The notes under the pieces: model-generated
What the model was told of the DNA's origin: nothing
What the model saw: only the letters and a program-made list of their open reading frames with translations
Databases searched by the model: none
Assembly (NCBI RefSeq): GCF_005405485.1
Contig: NZ_BJED01000013.1
Location: 62,001-126,000 of the forward strand
DNA from: Enterococcus hulanensis
GTDB lineage: Bacteria > Bacillota > Bacilli > Lactobacillales > Enterococcaceae
DNA length: 64,000 nt
Direction of reading: 5' to 3'
Position numbers and translations under genes: made by a program
Shown here: positions 26,625-35,090 of the stretch, piece by piece
How positions within the stretch are numbered: the stretch's first letter is position 1
Layout of the letters: every line of letters begins with the position of its first letter

Positions 26625-26669
26625 CTCCTTGCGCTCTTTTGCTAAAATAGAGCGTGAAGGAGTTTTTTT
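26625..26669 (+). terminator. Terminator hairpin overlapping the next gene's ribosome site
   Basis: CTCCTT-g-CGCTCT pairs with AGAGCG-tg-AAGGAG and is followed by seven T. The 3' arm AAGGAG is also the ribosome site of the gene at 26670, and the loop contains an extended -10 like TGCTAAAAT. Read-through from lrgAB would form the hairpin, while transcripts starting in the loop would not. Confidence 0.75.
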
Positions 26670-28130
26670 ATGTATCTTAAAGCGCTGGAATTAGAAAATT
26701 ACGAAAAAGATCTTTACTTTGGCGTCCGTTTGCTGGAAGTGCTAAATGACGGAGGCTCACATAAAAAAAGCGACTTGGCCGCGGCAGTAGGTTTAGATGC
26801 CCGCAGTGTGCAGCGCTTGTTGGAAGAATTAAATAAAAATTATCATCGTTTTACTGAGACGGATTTAGCTTTATTTGAAAAAGAAGGCAATCATTATCGT
26901 CTGCTGATTGCGGATCAAACGATGGAGCAAAATCAGTTTTTGGTGGATTTGATCCGCCATTCTTTGTCTTATCGCGTGTTAAATCTATTGATCTCCGGAA
27001 AGGCCCGGACAGTCAAAGAATTAAGTGAAAAACTGTTTCGCAGCGAGTCCACGATTCGCCGCAAATTAAAGGAGCTGAAACAAGAGCTACTGCCGCTGCA
27101 ATTAACGATCGAACGCGGGAAAGTTCTTTTTGAAGCACCGGAGTCCGTTGTGCGAATGTATTTATCTGTCTATTATTGGCGTTTATTCCGCGGAAAGGAT
27201 TGGCCGTTTGCGCCGTTGCAGCATGAACTAGTCGGAAAAATTAGCCAAGCGATTCAACAATTTTTTCAAGTAGCGTTAAATCCTATCAAAGAGCAGCGGC
27301 TGGAATATTTAGTAGCGGCTCACTTATTACGAGAAGTTCAAAACTATTCGTTAGAGCAAAACACAGCCAGTCAAAAAACACTGGCCAATGACGCGCTTTT
27401 CCAAGAATTTTATCACCATATAAAGGCAACCATGCCGACTTATTTTCACAAGGAAGAATCAATCGGCAACTTGTTTTTGAATTTATTGACGCGGGAAGAA
27501 TATTATCATGCTCCAGCCATCACCCAAAAAATTCATTGTTTGCTAGCAAAGCCGCCCTTTTTAGTGATGGATGAGGTCGATGCGATGTACCGACTTTTGG
27601 AAAAGAAAATCAACGATCATACTACTTGGGAAAAATTTCAGAGCTTGCAGGCGGAAAACTATTTGATCAGCGGGCATCTTTATCATCGTCTATTTCCGAT
27701 GATCCGTTTTAATATCAACGGCAAAGCTTTTTGGACTAAGATCACGCAGCAGCAACCGCAGCTGGCAGCATTTGTGACGGAAATTTTATCGGATCAAGGC
27801 GGCAGTGAATCGATTTTGTTTGGCCGCTATCTATCGGTCTTGCGCCGCCTGCCTGAATTGACTGCAAAAAAAGTTGTACGGATCTTTTTACAGACGGATC
27901 TGCCAGAGTTTGAAGAAACTATCTTAAAAGAAGATTTGCGGCGATTTTTAATGAATGACTTTCAAGTTGTTTTTGGAGAGACCTTAGAGGACAGCGACTT
28001 GTGTTTAACAACGAGTCTGCTTTATGAGGACGAAGACGTTCCGACACTGGCGATCACGCAGGAACTGCGGATGGCTGATTATTTTGCTTTATTACAGTTG
28101 TTGCAAGGATTCGGCGGTAAGAGTTTTTAA
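26670..28130 (+). CDS. Mga-like helix-turn-helix transcriptional regulator
   Basis: A 486-residue regulator. There are two N-terminal helix-turn-helix units, near 30-60 (KKSDLAAAVGLDARSVQRLL) and near 110-140 (TVKELSEKLFRSESTIRRKL). A long helical middle of PRD/Mga type and an EIIB-like C-terminal end follow. The layout matches Mga/MafR-type global regulators of streptococci and enterococci. Target genes are unknown; lrgAB upstream and ruvAB downstream are not obvious partners. Single-gene unit with its promoter in the upstream hairpin. Confidence 0.8.
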   Translation: MYLKALELENYEKDLYFGVRLLEVLNDGGSHKKSDLAAAVGLDARSVQRLLEELNKNYHRFTETDLALFEKEGNHYRLLIADQTMEQNQFLVDLIRHSLSYRVLNLLISGKARTVKELSEKLFRSESTIRRKLKELKQELLPLQLTIERGKVLFEAPESVVRMYLSVYYWRLFRGKDWPFAPLQHELVGKISQAIQQFFQVALNPIKEQRLEYLVAAHLLREVQNYSLEQNTASQKTLANDALFQEFYHHIKATMPTYFHKEESIGNLFLNLLTREEYYHAPAITQKIHCLLAKPPFLVMDEVDAMYRLLEKKINDHTTWEKFQSLQAENYLISGHLYHRLFPMIRFNINGKAFWTKITQQQPQLAAFVTEILSDQGGSESILFGRYLSVLRRLPELTAKKVVRIFLQTDLPEFEETILKEDLRRFLMNDFQVVFGETLEDSDLCLTTSLLYEDEDVPTLAITQELRMADYFALLQLLQGFGGKSF

Positions 28131-28264
28131 CCGCCGTCTTTTGTGCTAAAATAATGAGAACATATGTGCAGAAATGCCAACCCAAACTTAACTATTCTAT
28201 AGGTGTTAGGTGAATGCTCGGCAAACTAAAAAAATGCATATTACATATCAAGAAAGGATCAATT

Positions 28265-28858
28265 ATGTACGAATATATTACAGGTCGTTTGACCTTCATC
28301 AGCCCCAGTTATGTGGTGCTGGATGTAAATGGTATCGGCTATCAAATCGCGTTAGGAAACCCTTATCGCTATAGCAGCAAAATGGAACAATCCGTGACGA
28401 TCTATGTACAGCAGATCATTCGCGAGGATGCTCATTTATTATACGGCTTTGAAACTTTAGCTGAAAAAGAACTGTTTTTACGGCTGCTTTCTGTTTCTGG
28501 AATCGGACCAAAAAGCGGACTGGCGATCATGGCAAATGAAGATCACCAAGGCTTGATCCAAGCAATCGAAGCCGGCGATGTGACCTATTTGACGAAATTC
28601 CCAGGTGTCGGTAAAAAAACTGCGCAGCAAATGGTCTTGGATTTGAAAGGCAAACTGACTGAGTTGGTCGAAGATCCAATGTCCTTATTTTATGAAGGCA
28701 ATGATGATACGGCTCTGGCTGAAGCGATGGAAGCCTTGCAGGCGTTAGGCTATAGTCCAAAAGAAATCAAAAAAGTCGAAAAAGTGCTGGAGAAGGAATC
28801 CTTGCCAAATACCGACGATTACTTGCGGGCAGCTTTGAAATTAATGATGAAGAAGTAG
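28265..28858 (+). CDS. ruvA: Holliday junction branch migration protein RuvA
   Basis: A 197-residue protein starting [20 protein letters not shown]; the in-frame start at 28214 would add 17 residues not found in the family. The OB-fold is at 1-65. Helix-hairpin-helix motifs are at 72-90 ([14 protein letters not shown]) and 107-125 ([13 protein letters not shown]), and the C-terminal RuvB-contact domain at 150-197. AGAAAGGA precedes the ATG. Forms an operon with ruvB. Confidence 0.97.
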   Translation: MYEYITGRLTFISPSYVVLDVNGIGYQIALGNPYRYSSKMEQSVTIYVQQIIREDAHLLYGFETLAEKELFLRLLSVSGIGPKSGLAIMANEDHQGLIQAIEAGDVTYLTKFPGVGKKTAQQMVLDLKGKLTELVEDPMSLFYEGNDDTALAEAMEALQALGYSPKEIKKVEKVLEKESLPNTDDYLRAALKLMMKK

Positions 28859-28871
28859 GAGGACGAGATAG

Positions 28872-29876
28872 ATGGATGAAGAACGTTTGCTTTCACCCGA
28901 TGCGGATGAAAGTGATAAGAGTTTAGAAAAATCACTGCGTCCTCGGTACCTTGCACAATACATTGGACAGGATAAGGTCAAACAAGAGCTGTCAATCTAC
29001 ATCGAAGCGGCAAAGAATCGGCAAGAAGCCCTCGACCATGTTCTGCTGTATGGACCACCTGGTTTAGGGAAAACAACGATGGCAATGGTGATTGCCAATG
29101 AAATGGACGTACAGATTCGTTCCACTAGCGGACCAGCAATCGAACGACCGGGTGATCTGGTAGCGATTTTGAATGAACTGGAACCGGGAGATGTTTTATT
29201 TATTGATGAAATTCATCGTTTGCCTCGGGTTGCGGAAGAAACTTTATATTCAGCGATGGAGGATTATTACGTAGATATTATGGTGGGACAAGGACCGACA
29301 GCCCACCCAGTACATTTTCCGTTGCCGCCGTTTACGTTAATCGGAGCGACTACACGAGCAGGAATGCTGTCAGCGCCTTTGCGTGATCGCTTTGGCATCA
29401 TCTCTCATATGGAATATTACAAAGAAACGGATCTGCGAGAGATTGTGCTGCGCTCGGCGGATATTTTTCAAACGGAGATCGTGGAAGAAGGTGCGGTGGA
29501 GATCGCTCGTCGTTCACGGGGCACACCGCGGATCGCCAATCGTCTGCTGAAGCGGATTCGTGATTTTGCTCAGGTTCAATCTGATGGGGTAATCAATCAA
29601 GAAATTGCCGATCAGGCTCTGGGGTTATTACAAGTTGATAAAGCCGGCTTGGATTATGTCGATCAAAAATTAATCAAAACGATGATTGAGCTGTATCATG
29701 GCGGACCGATCGGACTAAGTACCTTAGCGGTCAACATCGGTGAAGAACGTGAAACTGTGGAAGATATGTACGAACCTTATCTGATTCAAAAAGGATTTAT
29801 CAAACGAACACCACGAGGACGCATGGCGACCCCGTTAGCTTATGAACATTTTAATTATCCTTATCAACAAGCATAG
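28872..29876 (+). CDS. ruvB: Holliday junction DNA helicase RuvB
   Basis: A 334-residue AAA+ motor of standard length. It has [12 protein letters not shown] near 22-33, Walker [10 protein letters not shown] at about 60-68, Walker [12 protein letters not shown], sensor 1 GATTRAG and the arginine finger in RDRFGI. It drives branch migration with RuvA. GGAGGACGAG precedes the ATG. Confidence 0.99.
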   Translation: MDEERLLSPDADESDKSLEKSLRPRYLAQYIGQDKVKQELSIYIEAAKNRQEALDHVLLYGPPGLGKTTMAMVIANEMDVQIRSTSGPAIERPGDLVAILNELEPGDVLFIDEIHRLPRVAEETLYSAMEDYYVDIMVGQGPTAHPVHFPLPPFTLIGATTRAGMLSAPLRDRFGIISHMEYYKETDLREIVLRSADIFQTEIVEEGAVEIARRSRGTPRIANRLLKRIRDFAQVQSDGVINQEIADQALGLLQVDKAGLDYVDQKLIKTMIELYHGGPIGLSTLAVNIGEERETVEDMYEPYLIQKGFIKRTPRGRMATPLAYEHFNYPYQQA

Positions 29877-29887
29877 AAGGTGAAAAA

Positions 29888-30463
29888 ATGGCGGAAGGAA
29901 AAGCGACCAAAGAAACATTTGTCCAAGCGTTAGTCGCGTTGTGCCAAGAAAAAAGTTACGATAAAATCACTGTTCAAGATATCAGTCAACAGGTCAGCTT
30001 GAACCGCCAGACATTTTATTATCATTTTAAGGACAAAAATGATCTGCTCCACTACGCGTATTATCAGCGTGGATTGCAGTATCTAGTCTCCGATGAACTG
30101 GTATTGACGAATTGGGAAGAATCCGTTTTGAAAATGTTGAAAGAGATGCAAATCTGTCATCAGTTCTATTTGAATACCGTGCAGGCAAAGCCGGAAGTGT
30201 TAACGAAAGAGTTCAATGAATTGGCGCAGCGTCTATTCGTTCGTCTATTTGACGAAGTCGATCAAGAAGGGGAACTTTCTCAAACCGATAAAGAATTTTA
30301 TGCCCGCTTTTTGGCTCATGGCTGCGGCGGGATTTTGATCGACTGGCTTTTAGCCGGAGCGGACCAGCCGCCGATCACGATTGCGGCACAATTGTTTCGT
30401 TTTGCTAAAGATATTGAATTTTTCGCCTACCGTTTATATGAAAAAGACTGGAACGAGCGTTAA
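29888..30463 (+). CDS. TetR-family regulator (DhaS-like)
   Basis: A 191-residue protein with the TetR helix-turn-helix at about 24-56 (ITVQDISQQVSLNRQTFYYH, then FKDKNDLL) and a helical ligand domain of the TetR_C_8 type. It follows ruvB by 11 bases and may be read with it. The convergent dehydrogenase gene begins two bases after its stop. The target is unknown. Confidence 0.85.
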   Translation: MAEGKATKETFVQALVALCQEKSYDKITVQDISQQVSLNRQTFYYHFKDKNDLLHYAYYQRGLQYLVSDELVLTNWEESVLKMLKEMQICHQFYLNTVQAKPEVLTKEFNELAQRLFVRLFDEVDQEGELSQTDKEFYARFLAHGCGGILIDWLLAGADQPPITIAAQLFRFAKDIEFFAYRLYEKDWNER

Positions 30464-30465
30464 GC

Positions 30466-31434
30466 TCAATCCAGTCCATTTACGATATGTTTAATTGGTT
30501 CTTGGTTGAAAAGGGCAATCGCATTTTTTGCGACGATCTCTGCCATTTGATCTCGGGCTTCCACACTAGCGTTGCCGATATGCGGTGTTAAGACGACATT
30601 TCTCAGTTCTTTTAAGCCGTCAGTCACCTTTGGTTCGAACTCATAGACATCCAAGGCGGCTCCGGCAATTTGTTTGTCCTGCAATGCTTGAAGCAAGGCC
30701 TTTTCATCAATCAATGGCCCGCGTGCCGCGTTGATCAAAAAGGCACTGTCTTTCATTTGTTTAAAGGTTTCACTGGTTAATAGATGACGAGTATCCTCTG
30801 TTAAAGGTGTGTGCAGGGTCAAAACATCGGCTTGACGAATCACTTCATCTTGAGAAGCATACGTCGCCTGTAATTTTTCCTCCAGCTCAGGGGCTAATGG
30901 ATGACGTTGGTTATAGATGATTTTCATACCAAAAGCCGTCATCATCTGCGCCAAGGCTTGACCGATCTGACCCATACCGATGATTCCTAAAGTCTTATCC
31001 TTTAATTCATGACCTAGGAAGAATAATGGAGCCCAGCCATCAAATCCTTTGCCATGCATCAAATGATCTCCCTCAACGATTCGGCGAGATAAGGCGATGA
31101 TCAAACCCGCGGTCAATTCTGCTGTCGCATTGGTGGAGACTACCGGAGTGTTCGTTACATAGATTTTCTGCTCTTTTGCATAAGTGGTGTCGATATTATT
31201 GAAGCCGGCTCCAAAATTTGCGATCAATTTTAGTTGTGGTGCGGCATCAATGACCTCACGATCAACTTGCGTAGAGAGCGGACAAATCAAAACTTCACAA
31301 TCAGCGACATTTTCAATCAAATCTTTTTTCGAGATTAAACCGTCGCCTTCATAGACCTTATATTCAAGTGCCGCTTCTTTTAACAGTTTTGTGCCAAGCT
31401 CAGGCAGTTTGGCGGAAAGATAAATTTTACTCAT
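30466..31434 (-). CDS. NAD-dependent D-2-hydroxyacid dehydrogenase
   Basis: A 322-residue protein with the NAD-binding GIIGMGQIGQ motif near 148-157, NAARGPLIDEKAL carrying the catalytic arginine, and TPHIGNAS with the catalytic histidine near 290. It reduces 2-keto acids to D-2-hydroxy acids or does the reverse; glyoxylate/hydroxypyruvate reductase-like and D-lactate-like activities cannot be told apart. Divergent from the phosphatase gene at 31488. Confidence 0.88.
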   Translation of the reverse strand: MSKIYLSAKLPELGTKLLKEAALEYKVYEGDGLISKKDLIENVADCEVLICPLSTQVDREVIDAAPQLKLIANFGAGFNNIDTTYAKEQKIYVTNTPVVSTNATAELTAGLIIALSRRIVEGDHLMHGKGFDGWAPLFFLGHELKDKTLGIIGMGQIGQALAQMMTAFGMKIIYNQRHPLAPELEEKLQATYASQDEVIRQADVLTLHTPLTEDTRHLLTSETFKQMKDSAFLINAARGPLIDEKALLQALQDKQIAGAALDVYEFEPKVTDGLKELRNVVLTPHIGNASVEARDQMAEIVAKNAIALFNQEPIKHIVNGLD

Positions 31435-31487
31435 TTACGATCCCTCGTTTCATTTCGATAAATTGACTATAGCACAGGAGGAATGAC

Positions 31488-31946
31488 ATGAAAAAGATTC
31501 TATTTGTTTGTATGGGAAATATTTGCCGCTCACCGATGGCCGAAGCGATTTTCCGTGACGCTTTCCAGAAAAATCAAGAAGATCAGTTCCAAGTTGATTC
31601 AGCAGCGACAAGCCGCTGGGAGGTCGGCAATCCGCCCCATCAAGGAACACAGAAGATATTGTCGCAGCATCACATCTCTACTAAGGGAATGCGTGCACGC
31701 CAAGTAACAACAGAAGATTTTTATGATGCTGATTATATCATCGGCATGGATCAAGATAATGTCGCTGACTTAGAAGCAATCGCCCCAAAAGGTACTGAAA
31801 ACAAAATTTATTTATACCTGGATCGGGTACCGGGACATGTCGGTGAAAGTATTCCAGATCCATGGTACACCGGCAATTTTGAAGAAACTTATGATTTAGT
31901 TCAAAAAGGTTTAAACGAATGGTTAACTTTTTTTGAATTGGACTAG
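31488..31946 (+). CDS. Low-molecular-weight protein-tyrosine/arginine phosphatase
   Basis: A 152-residue enzyme with the catalytic P-loop CMGNICRS (Cys8, Arg14) and the general acid Asp124 in IPDPWY. Bacterial members remove phosphate from tyrosine or, as YwlE does, from arginine; the residue following the P-loop Asn is Ile, as in the arginine-specific type, but this is weak evidence. AGGAGG precedes the ATG. Confidence 0.93.
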   Translation: MKKILFVCMGNICRSPMAEAIFRDAFQKNQEDQFQVDSAATSRWEVGNPPHQGTQKILSQHHISTKGMRARQVTTEDFYDADYIIGMDQDNVADLEAIAPKGTENKIYLYLDRVPGHVGESIPDPWYTGNFEETYDLVQKGLNEWLTFFELD

Positions 31947-32010
31947 ATTCCTTGTTTTTTCTTCCAAATTTAAGTAAAATCAAACTACGCTCTTGATAGG
32001 AGGAAGCTGA

Positions 32011-32373
32011 ATGACTAAAAACGAGAAGCCCAAAAAGAATTTAATCAAGCTGTTTTCGAATTCATCGTATCGTTTCATCTCGGATTTTTTGAATGATTCT
32101 GCTGAGAAACGCGCCCAAGAGCAAGCCAACGAGAACATTTTTCTTAAACTGAAGATGGCAGCTCTACAGAATAGTTTAGTGGTCATGCAGGTTCAAGACG
32201 AAAAAGACGAAGAAAAATTTCAAACGATCTCAGGCTGGCTGCCTAAAGTAGTGACGAATGAATCCATCGTTATTCGTACGCAAGATAATCAGTTAGTGAT
32301 GCTGACGATTGATCGGATCAAGAAGGTAACGACCTTGTCACCAAGCGGCGATCAAGAAAGTATTTCACGATAA
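32011..32373 (+). CDS. Conserved hypothetical protein with small beta domain
   Basis: A 120-residue protein, basic at the N-terminus (KNEKPKKNLIKLF), helical at about 30-55, with a beta-rich end (GWLPKVVTNESIVIRTQDNQ, LVMLTIDRIKKV) resembling a small Sm- or YolD-like barrel. No family is assigned with confidence. AGGAGG precedes the ATG. It lies between the phosphatase and the TPP riboswitch. Confidence 0.7.
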   Translation: MTKNEKPKKNLIKLFSNSSYRFISDFLNDSAEKRAQEQANENIFLKLKMAALQNSLVVMQVQDEKDEEKFQTISGWLPKVVTNESIVIRTQDNQLVMLTIDRIKKVTTLSPSGDQESISR

Positions 32374-32445
32374 AAGTATTTCATACCTTTACGAGTGAGC
32401 AGACATCTGCTATACTCGGGAGGTACTAAAAAATAGAATAATACT

Positions 32446-32591
32446 GTCGCAAAGGGGAGCCCTCGGGCTGAGATTGAGATTACTCTAAACCCTAGTACCT
32501 GTTTCGGTTATTCGAGCGTAGGAATTGTGATGAAGTAATGATAGTTACTTCTCCTTTGTGGACTGTATGTTCAAAAGGAGGAGTTTTTTTA
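32446..32591 (+). promoter_or_regulatory. TPP (thi-box) riboswitch controlling thiT
   Basis: The aptamer holds the thi-box landmarks GGGGAGCC, GGGCTGAGA, ACCCTAGTACCTG and GAGCGTAGG (about 32454-32522). After it, GAAGTAA..TTACTTC forms one hairpin, and the overlapping CTTCTCCTTT..AAAGGAGGAG another, followed by seven T. The second hairpin buries the ribosome site of thiT, so high TPP should stop thiT expression by termination, ribosome-site masking, or both. A promoter TTTACG-17-TATACT lies at about 32388-32416. Confidence 0.93.
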
Positions 32592-32592
32592 T

Positions 32593-33180
32593 ATGTATAA
32601 AACAAGAATTTTAGTGGAAGGTACTGTGGTAGCGGCCCTTTCGTTGGTATTATCCTTTATTCCAACGACCATCGGCAGCAGCTTTACGATTTCACTGGGG
32701 ATGATCCCCATGACACTGTTTGCATTGCGAAGAGGATTCAAGCCGGCCTTAATGTCGGCATTCATCTGGGGAATTTTACATTTTCCCGCGAGCCAAGTGG
32801 TTTACCTGAGCGTTGTTCAAGTGTTGATCGAGTATCCGATTGCTTTTACTTTTGCCGGATTTGCCGGACTATATGCAAAGAAGGTTCAAAAAAGTTTGGT
32901 CGCACAAGATATGTGGAACGTTCGAAAGAATATTGTATTGGGTTCCTTTGTGGGGACTGGTGCAAGATTTTTCTGGCATTTTATTGCCGGGGTAGTATTT
33001 TGGGGCAGCTACGCTCTGTGGGGGATGAATCCGTGGATATTCTCGCTTGTCATGAATGGCGTCAGCGGTTTGGCAACAGCAGTAGTAACCGCGATCGTCG
33101 CAGTCTTAGTTGCAGAAAAAGCACCGCAGCTGTACTTGCCGAAAGATGGTAATTTGATCCAAAAGCAAAGTCATCAATAA
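32593..33180 (+). CDS. thiT: Thiamine ECF transporter S component ThiT
   Basis: A 195-residue membrane protein with six hydrophobic segments. Thiamine-site features of ThiT are present, such as RFFWHFIAGVVFWGSYA near 116-132 and NGVSGLATAVV near 156. It gives substrate specificity to the shared ECF module encoded elsewhere. The TPP riboswitch directly upstream supports the assignment. The ATG follows AAAGGAGG and a T-run. Confidence 0.96.
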   Translation: MYKTRILVEGTVVAALSLVLSFIPTTIGSSFTISLGMIPMTLFALRRGFKPALMSAFIWGILHFPASQVVYLSVVQVLIEYPIAFTFAGFAGLYAKKVQKSLVAQDMWNVRKNIVLGSFVGTGARFFWHFIAGVVFWGSYALWGMNPWIFSLVMNGVSGLATAVVTAIVAVLVAEKAPQLYLPKDGNLIQKQSHQ

Positions 33181-33185
33181 ATAAT

Positions 33186-33220
33186 AAAAGCATTTGTCCT
33201 TACCGGACAAATGCTTTTTT
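33186..33220. terminator. Terminator after thiT, bidirectional
   Basis: AAGCATTTGTCC and GGACAAATGCTT form a perfect stem with loop TTACC, T-run after and A-run before. Confidence 0.93.
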
Positions 33221-33228
33221 GCTCAATA

Positions 33229-33999
33229 TTAACGGAATGAGAAGACGGGATCATCATTTTCGACTTCCAAGGACCACAACTGTTTGGAAGTGTCGTAAAT
33301 GATCTCTGCAATTCGCTGTTCCTTTTTATAATTTCTTGGACTGCGGCGCCAACCTTTTTCATCAGATAAAAAAATCGGAATATGGTAGCTCTTATTTTTT
33401 AGTTCCGCCAGGTCTAAGCAAAAAATAGCACCCTCTTGCAAGATCGGATATAATTCTTTCAATAGTTCACCGTCCAATGGTGCAACAGAAGAGCCGCGGC
33501 GGAAAAACGAGCGCCGATCATTGACTTTCTCTAAGACGATTCGTGTCAATTTGCTGGCAAGGATGCGATAAAATTCATCCAAGTAACGGTAGTATACACG
33601 CATTGTTTCGTTGCCTAAGTTGAAGTAAACGAAATTATTTTGCAGCTTATAGAAAAAAGGAGAATGCAGATGTGTCCGCATATGTCCAAAATATAGTAAT
33701 TCTGAGATTTCTAATGGTGTCAGCTCTTTCAGCATTGCCAAATCATTAAAATCGATCCATTTCAGACCTTTTGATTGAGTGAAGATTTTATTAGTAAAAA
33801 ATTGTTGAACTTGTTCCGGACTATTAATGATTTTTAAACCTGTGTGGGGCTCGTATTCGCCAGCTTCTGCAACAGGGTCTAGCAATAATAAGTGCTTAGG
33901 TTTGTGGACGATTCCGTCAACAAAATCATTGGGTGAAAAACCTTTTGAGAGCACAGCATTACTTGTGGAATCAATATAAGCAAATAACGTATCTGGCAC
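33229..33999 (-). CDS. Conserved hypothetical protein, function unknown
   Basis: A 256-residue soluble protein starting at GTG with an AAAGGGTGAAC ribosome site. There is no signal peptide or membrane helix. Visible are an alpha/beta start (LFAYIDSTSNAVLSKGFSPN), a middle with YFGHMRTHLHSPFFYKLQNN, an aromatic-rich segment (RVYYRYLDEFYRIL) and a basic RRSFFRRGSS stretch. I do not recognise the family. It stands alone between thiT and the sortase gene. Confidence 0.8.
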   Translation of the reverse strand: MPDTLFAYIDSTSNAVLSKGFSPNDFVDGIVHKPKHLLLLDPVAEAGEYEPHTGLKIINSPEQVQQFFTNKIFTQSKGLKWIDFNDLAMLKELTPLEISELLYFGHMRTHLHSPFFYKLQNNFVYFNLGNETMRVYYRYLDEFYRILASKLTRIVLEKVNDRRSFFRRGSSVAPLDGELLKELYPILQEGAIFCLDLAELKNKSYHIPIFLSDEKGWRRSPRNYKKEQRIAEIIYDTSKQLWSLEVENDDPVFSFR

Positions 34000-34192
34000 A
34001 AATGTTCACCCTTTCTAATAGTCGTCACAACCATTTTAACCCAATAATAAAAAAAAAGCTCGTATCTTTTATTTTAAAATTAGATTACAAAAGTCTTAAA
34101 AGATGCAACATTGAAGCACCTTTTTAACAATTAAAATCATTTTAATAAATAACAACTTTCTAATGCACTTATTTCTTTTTTAATTTTTTCTC

Positions 34193-34198
34193 TATAAT
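34193..34198 (+). promoter_or_regulatory. -10 element before srtA
   Basis: TATAAT in an AT-rich region, 67 bases before the sortase ATG; no clear -35. The rest of the 34000-34265 gap shows no other feature. Confidence 0.45.
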
Positions 34199-34265
34199 GT
34201 GGCAGTAGCGTCACGGGATGAAATGGAATATGATATTATTAACAGGAGAATGCGGGAGGATTGAG

Positions 34266-34970
34266 ATGAAGAAAAAAAGAAATTGGCTAATAAATATTTT
34301 TCTTTTCTTATTGCTATTAGTAGGGTTAGCCTTGATTTTTAACAATCAAATTAAGTATTTTTTAATGCAATATAATGGTGATCGCTATGCAGTAGCGAAA
34401 ATGGATCGTTCTGAAATCGATCAAAATATGGAAAAAGATGCTTCATTTGATTTTGACGCCGTGCAGCCGGCTAGTACGGAGGCAATGTTGCAAGCGCAAT
34501 TAAACAATAAACGCTTGCCGGTTATCGGCGGAATCGCGATTCCATCTGTTGAAATAAATTTGCCGATTTTTAAAGGACTGTCCAACGAAGTGCTTCTATA
34601 TGGTGCTGGGACGTTGTCGCCAGACCAGAAAATGGGTGAAGGTAATTATGCGTTGGCAAGTCACCGCGCTGATCGTCCAGGACTTTTATTTACACCGCTT
34701 GAAAGTGTTAAAGAAGGCGATATGATTTATTTAACCGATTTGCACAACATCTATACTTATAAGACAACGCTGAGAGTTCGTGTACAGCCGACAGAAGTAA
34801 AATATTTGGATGTGCAGCCGGACAAACAGCAGATAACGCTGATCACCTGTGGGGAGATCGAGGGTGTGACACGGATCATTGTTCAAGGCGATTTGGTGGC
34901 TATGACACCAGTCAATAATGCTACGGATACAATGCGCAAGGCTTTTGAAATGGAGCAACGGACATATTAG
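34266..34970 (+). CDS. srtA: Class A sortase
   Basis: A 234-residue transpeptidase with an N-terminal membrane anchor (8-26) and the catalytic triad His133 (ALASHRAD), Cys195 (LITCGEIEG) and Arg203 (TRIIVQG). Class A housekeeping sortases join LPxTG proteins to peptidoglycan. GGGAGGATTGAG precedes the ATG at 34266; an upstream in-frame start at 34218 is not needed. Single gene with its own terminator. Confidence 0.95.
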   Translation: MKKKRNWLINIFLFLLLLVGLALIFNNQIKYFLMQYNGDRYAVAKMDRSEIDQNMEKDASFDFDAVQPASTEAMLQAQLNNKRLPVIGGIAIPSVEINLPIFKGLSNEVLLYGAGTLSPDQKMGEGNYALASHRADRPGLLFTPLESVKEGDMIYLTDLHNIYTYKTTLRVRVQPTEVKYLDVQPDKQQITLITCGEIEGVTRIIVQGDLVAMTPVNNATDTMRKAFEMEQRTY

Positions 34971-34989
34971 CAACGATTTATTATTCAGA

Positions 34990-35017
34990 AACTTCAAGGT
35001 CCGCCTTGAAGTTTTTT
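34990..35017 (+). terminator. Terminator after srtA
   Basis: ACTTCAAGG and CCTTGAAGT pair over TCCG, followed by TTTTT. Confidence 0.88.
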
Positions 35018-35090
35018 GTTGCGGGAAAATTTCTGCTATACTAAAGCCAACATGCTGAATATCGTTTCACAGCAAATCCGGGAGGAAGCG

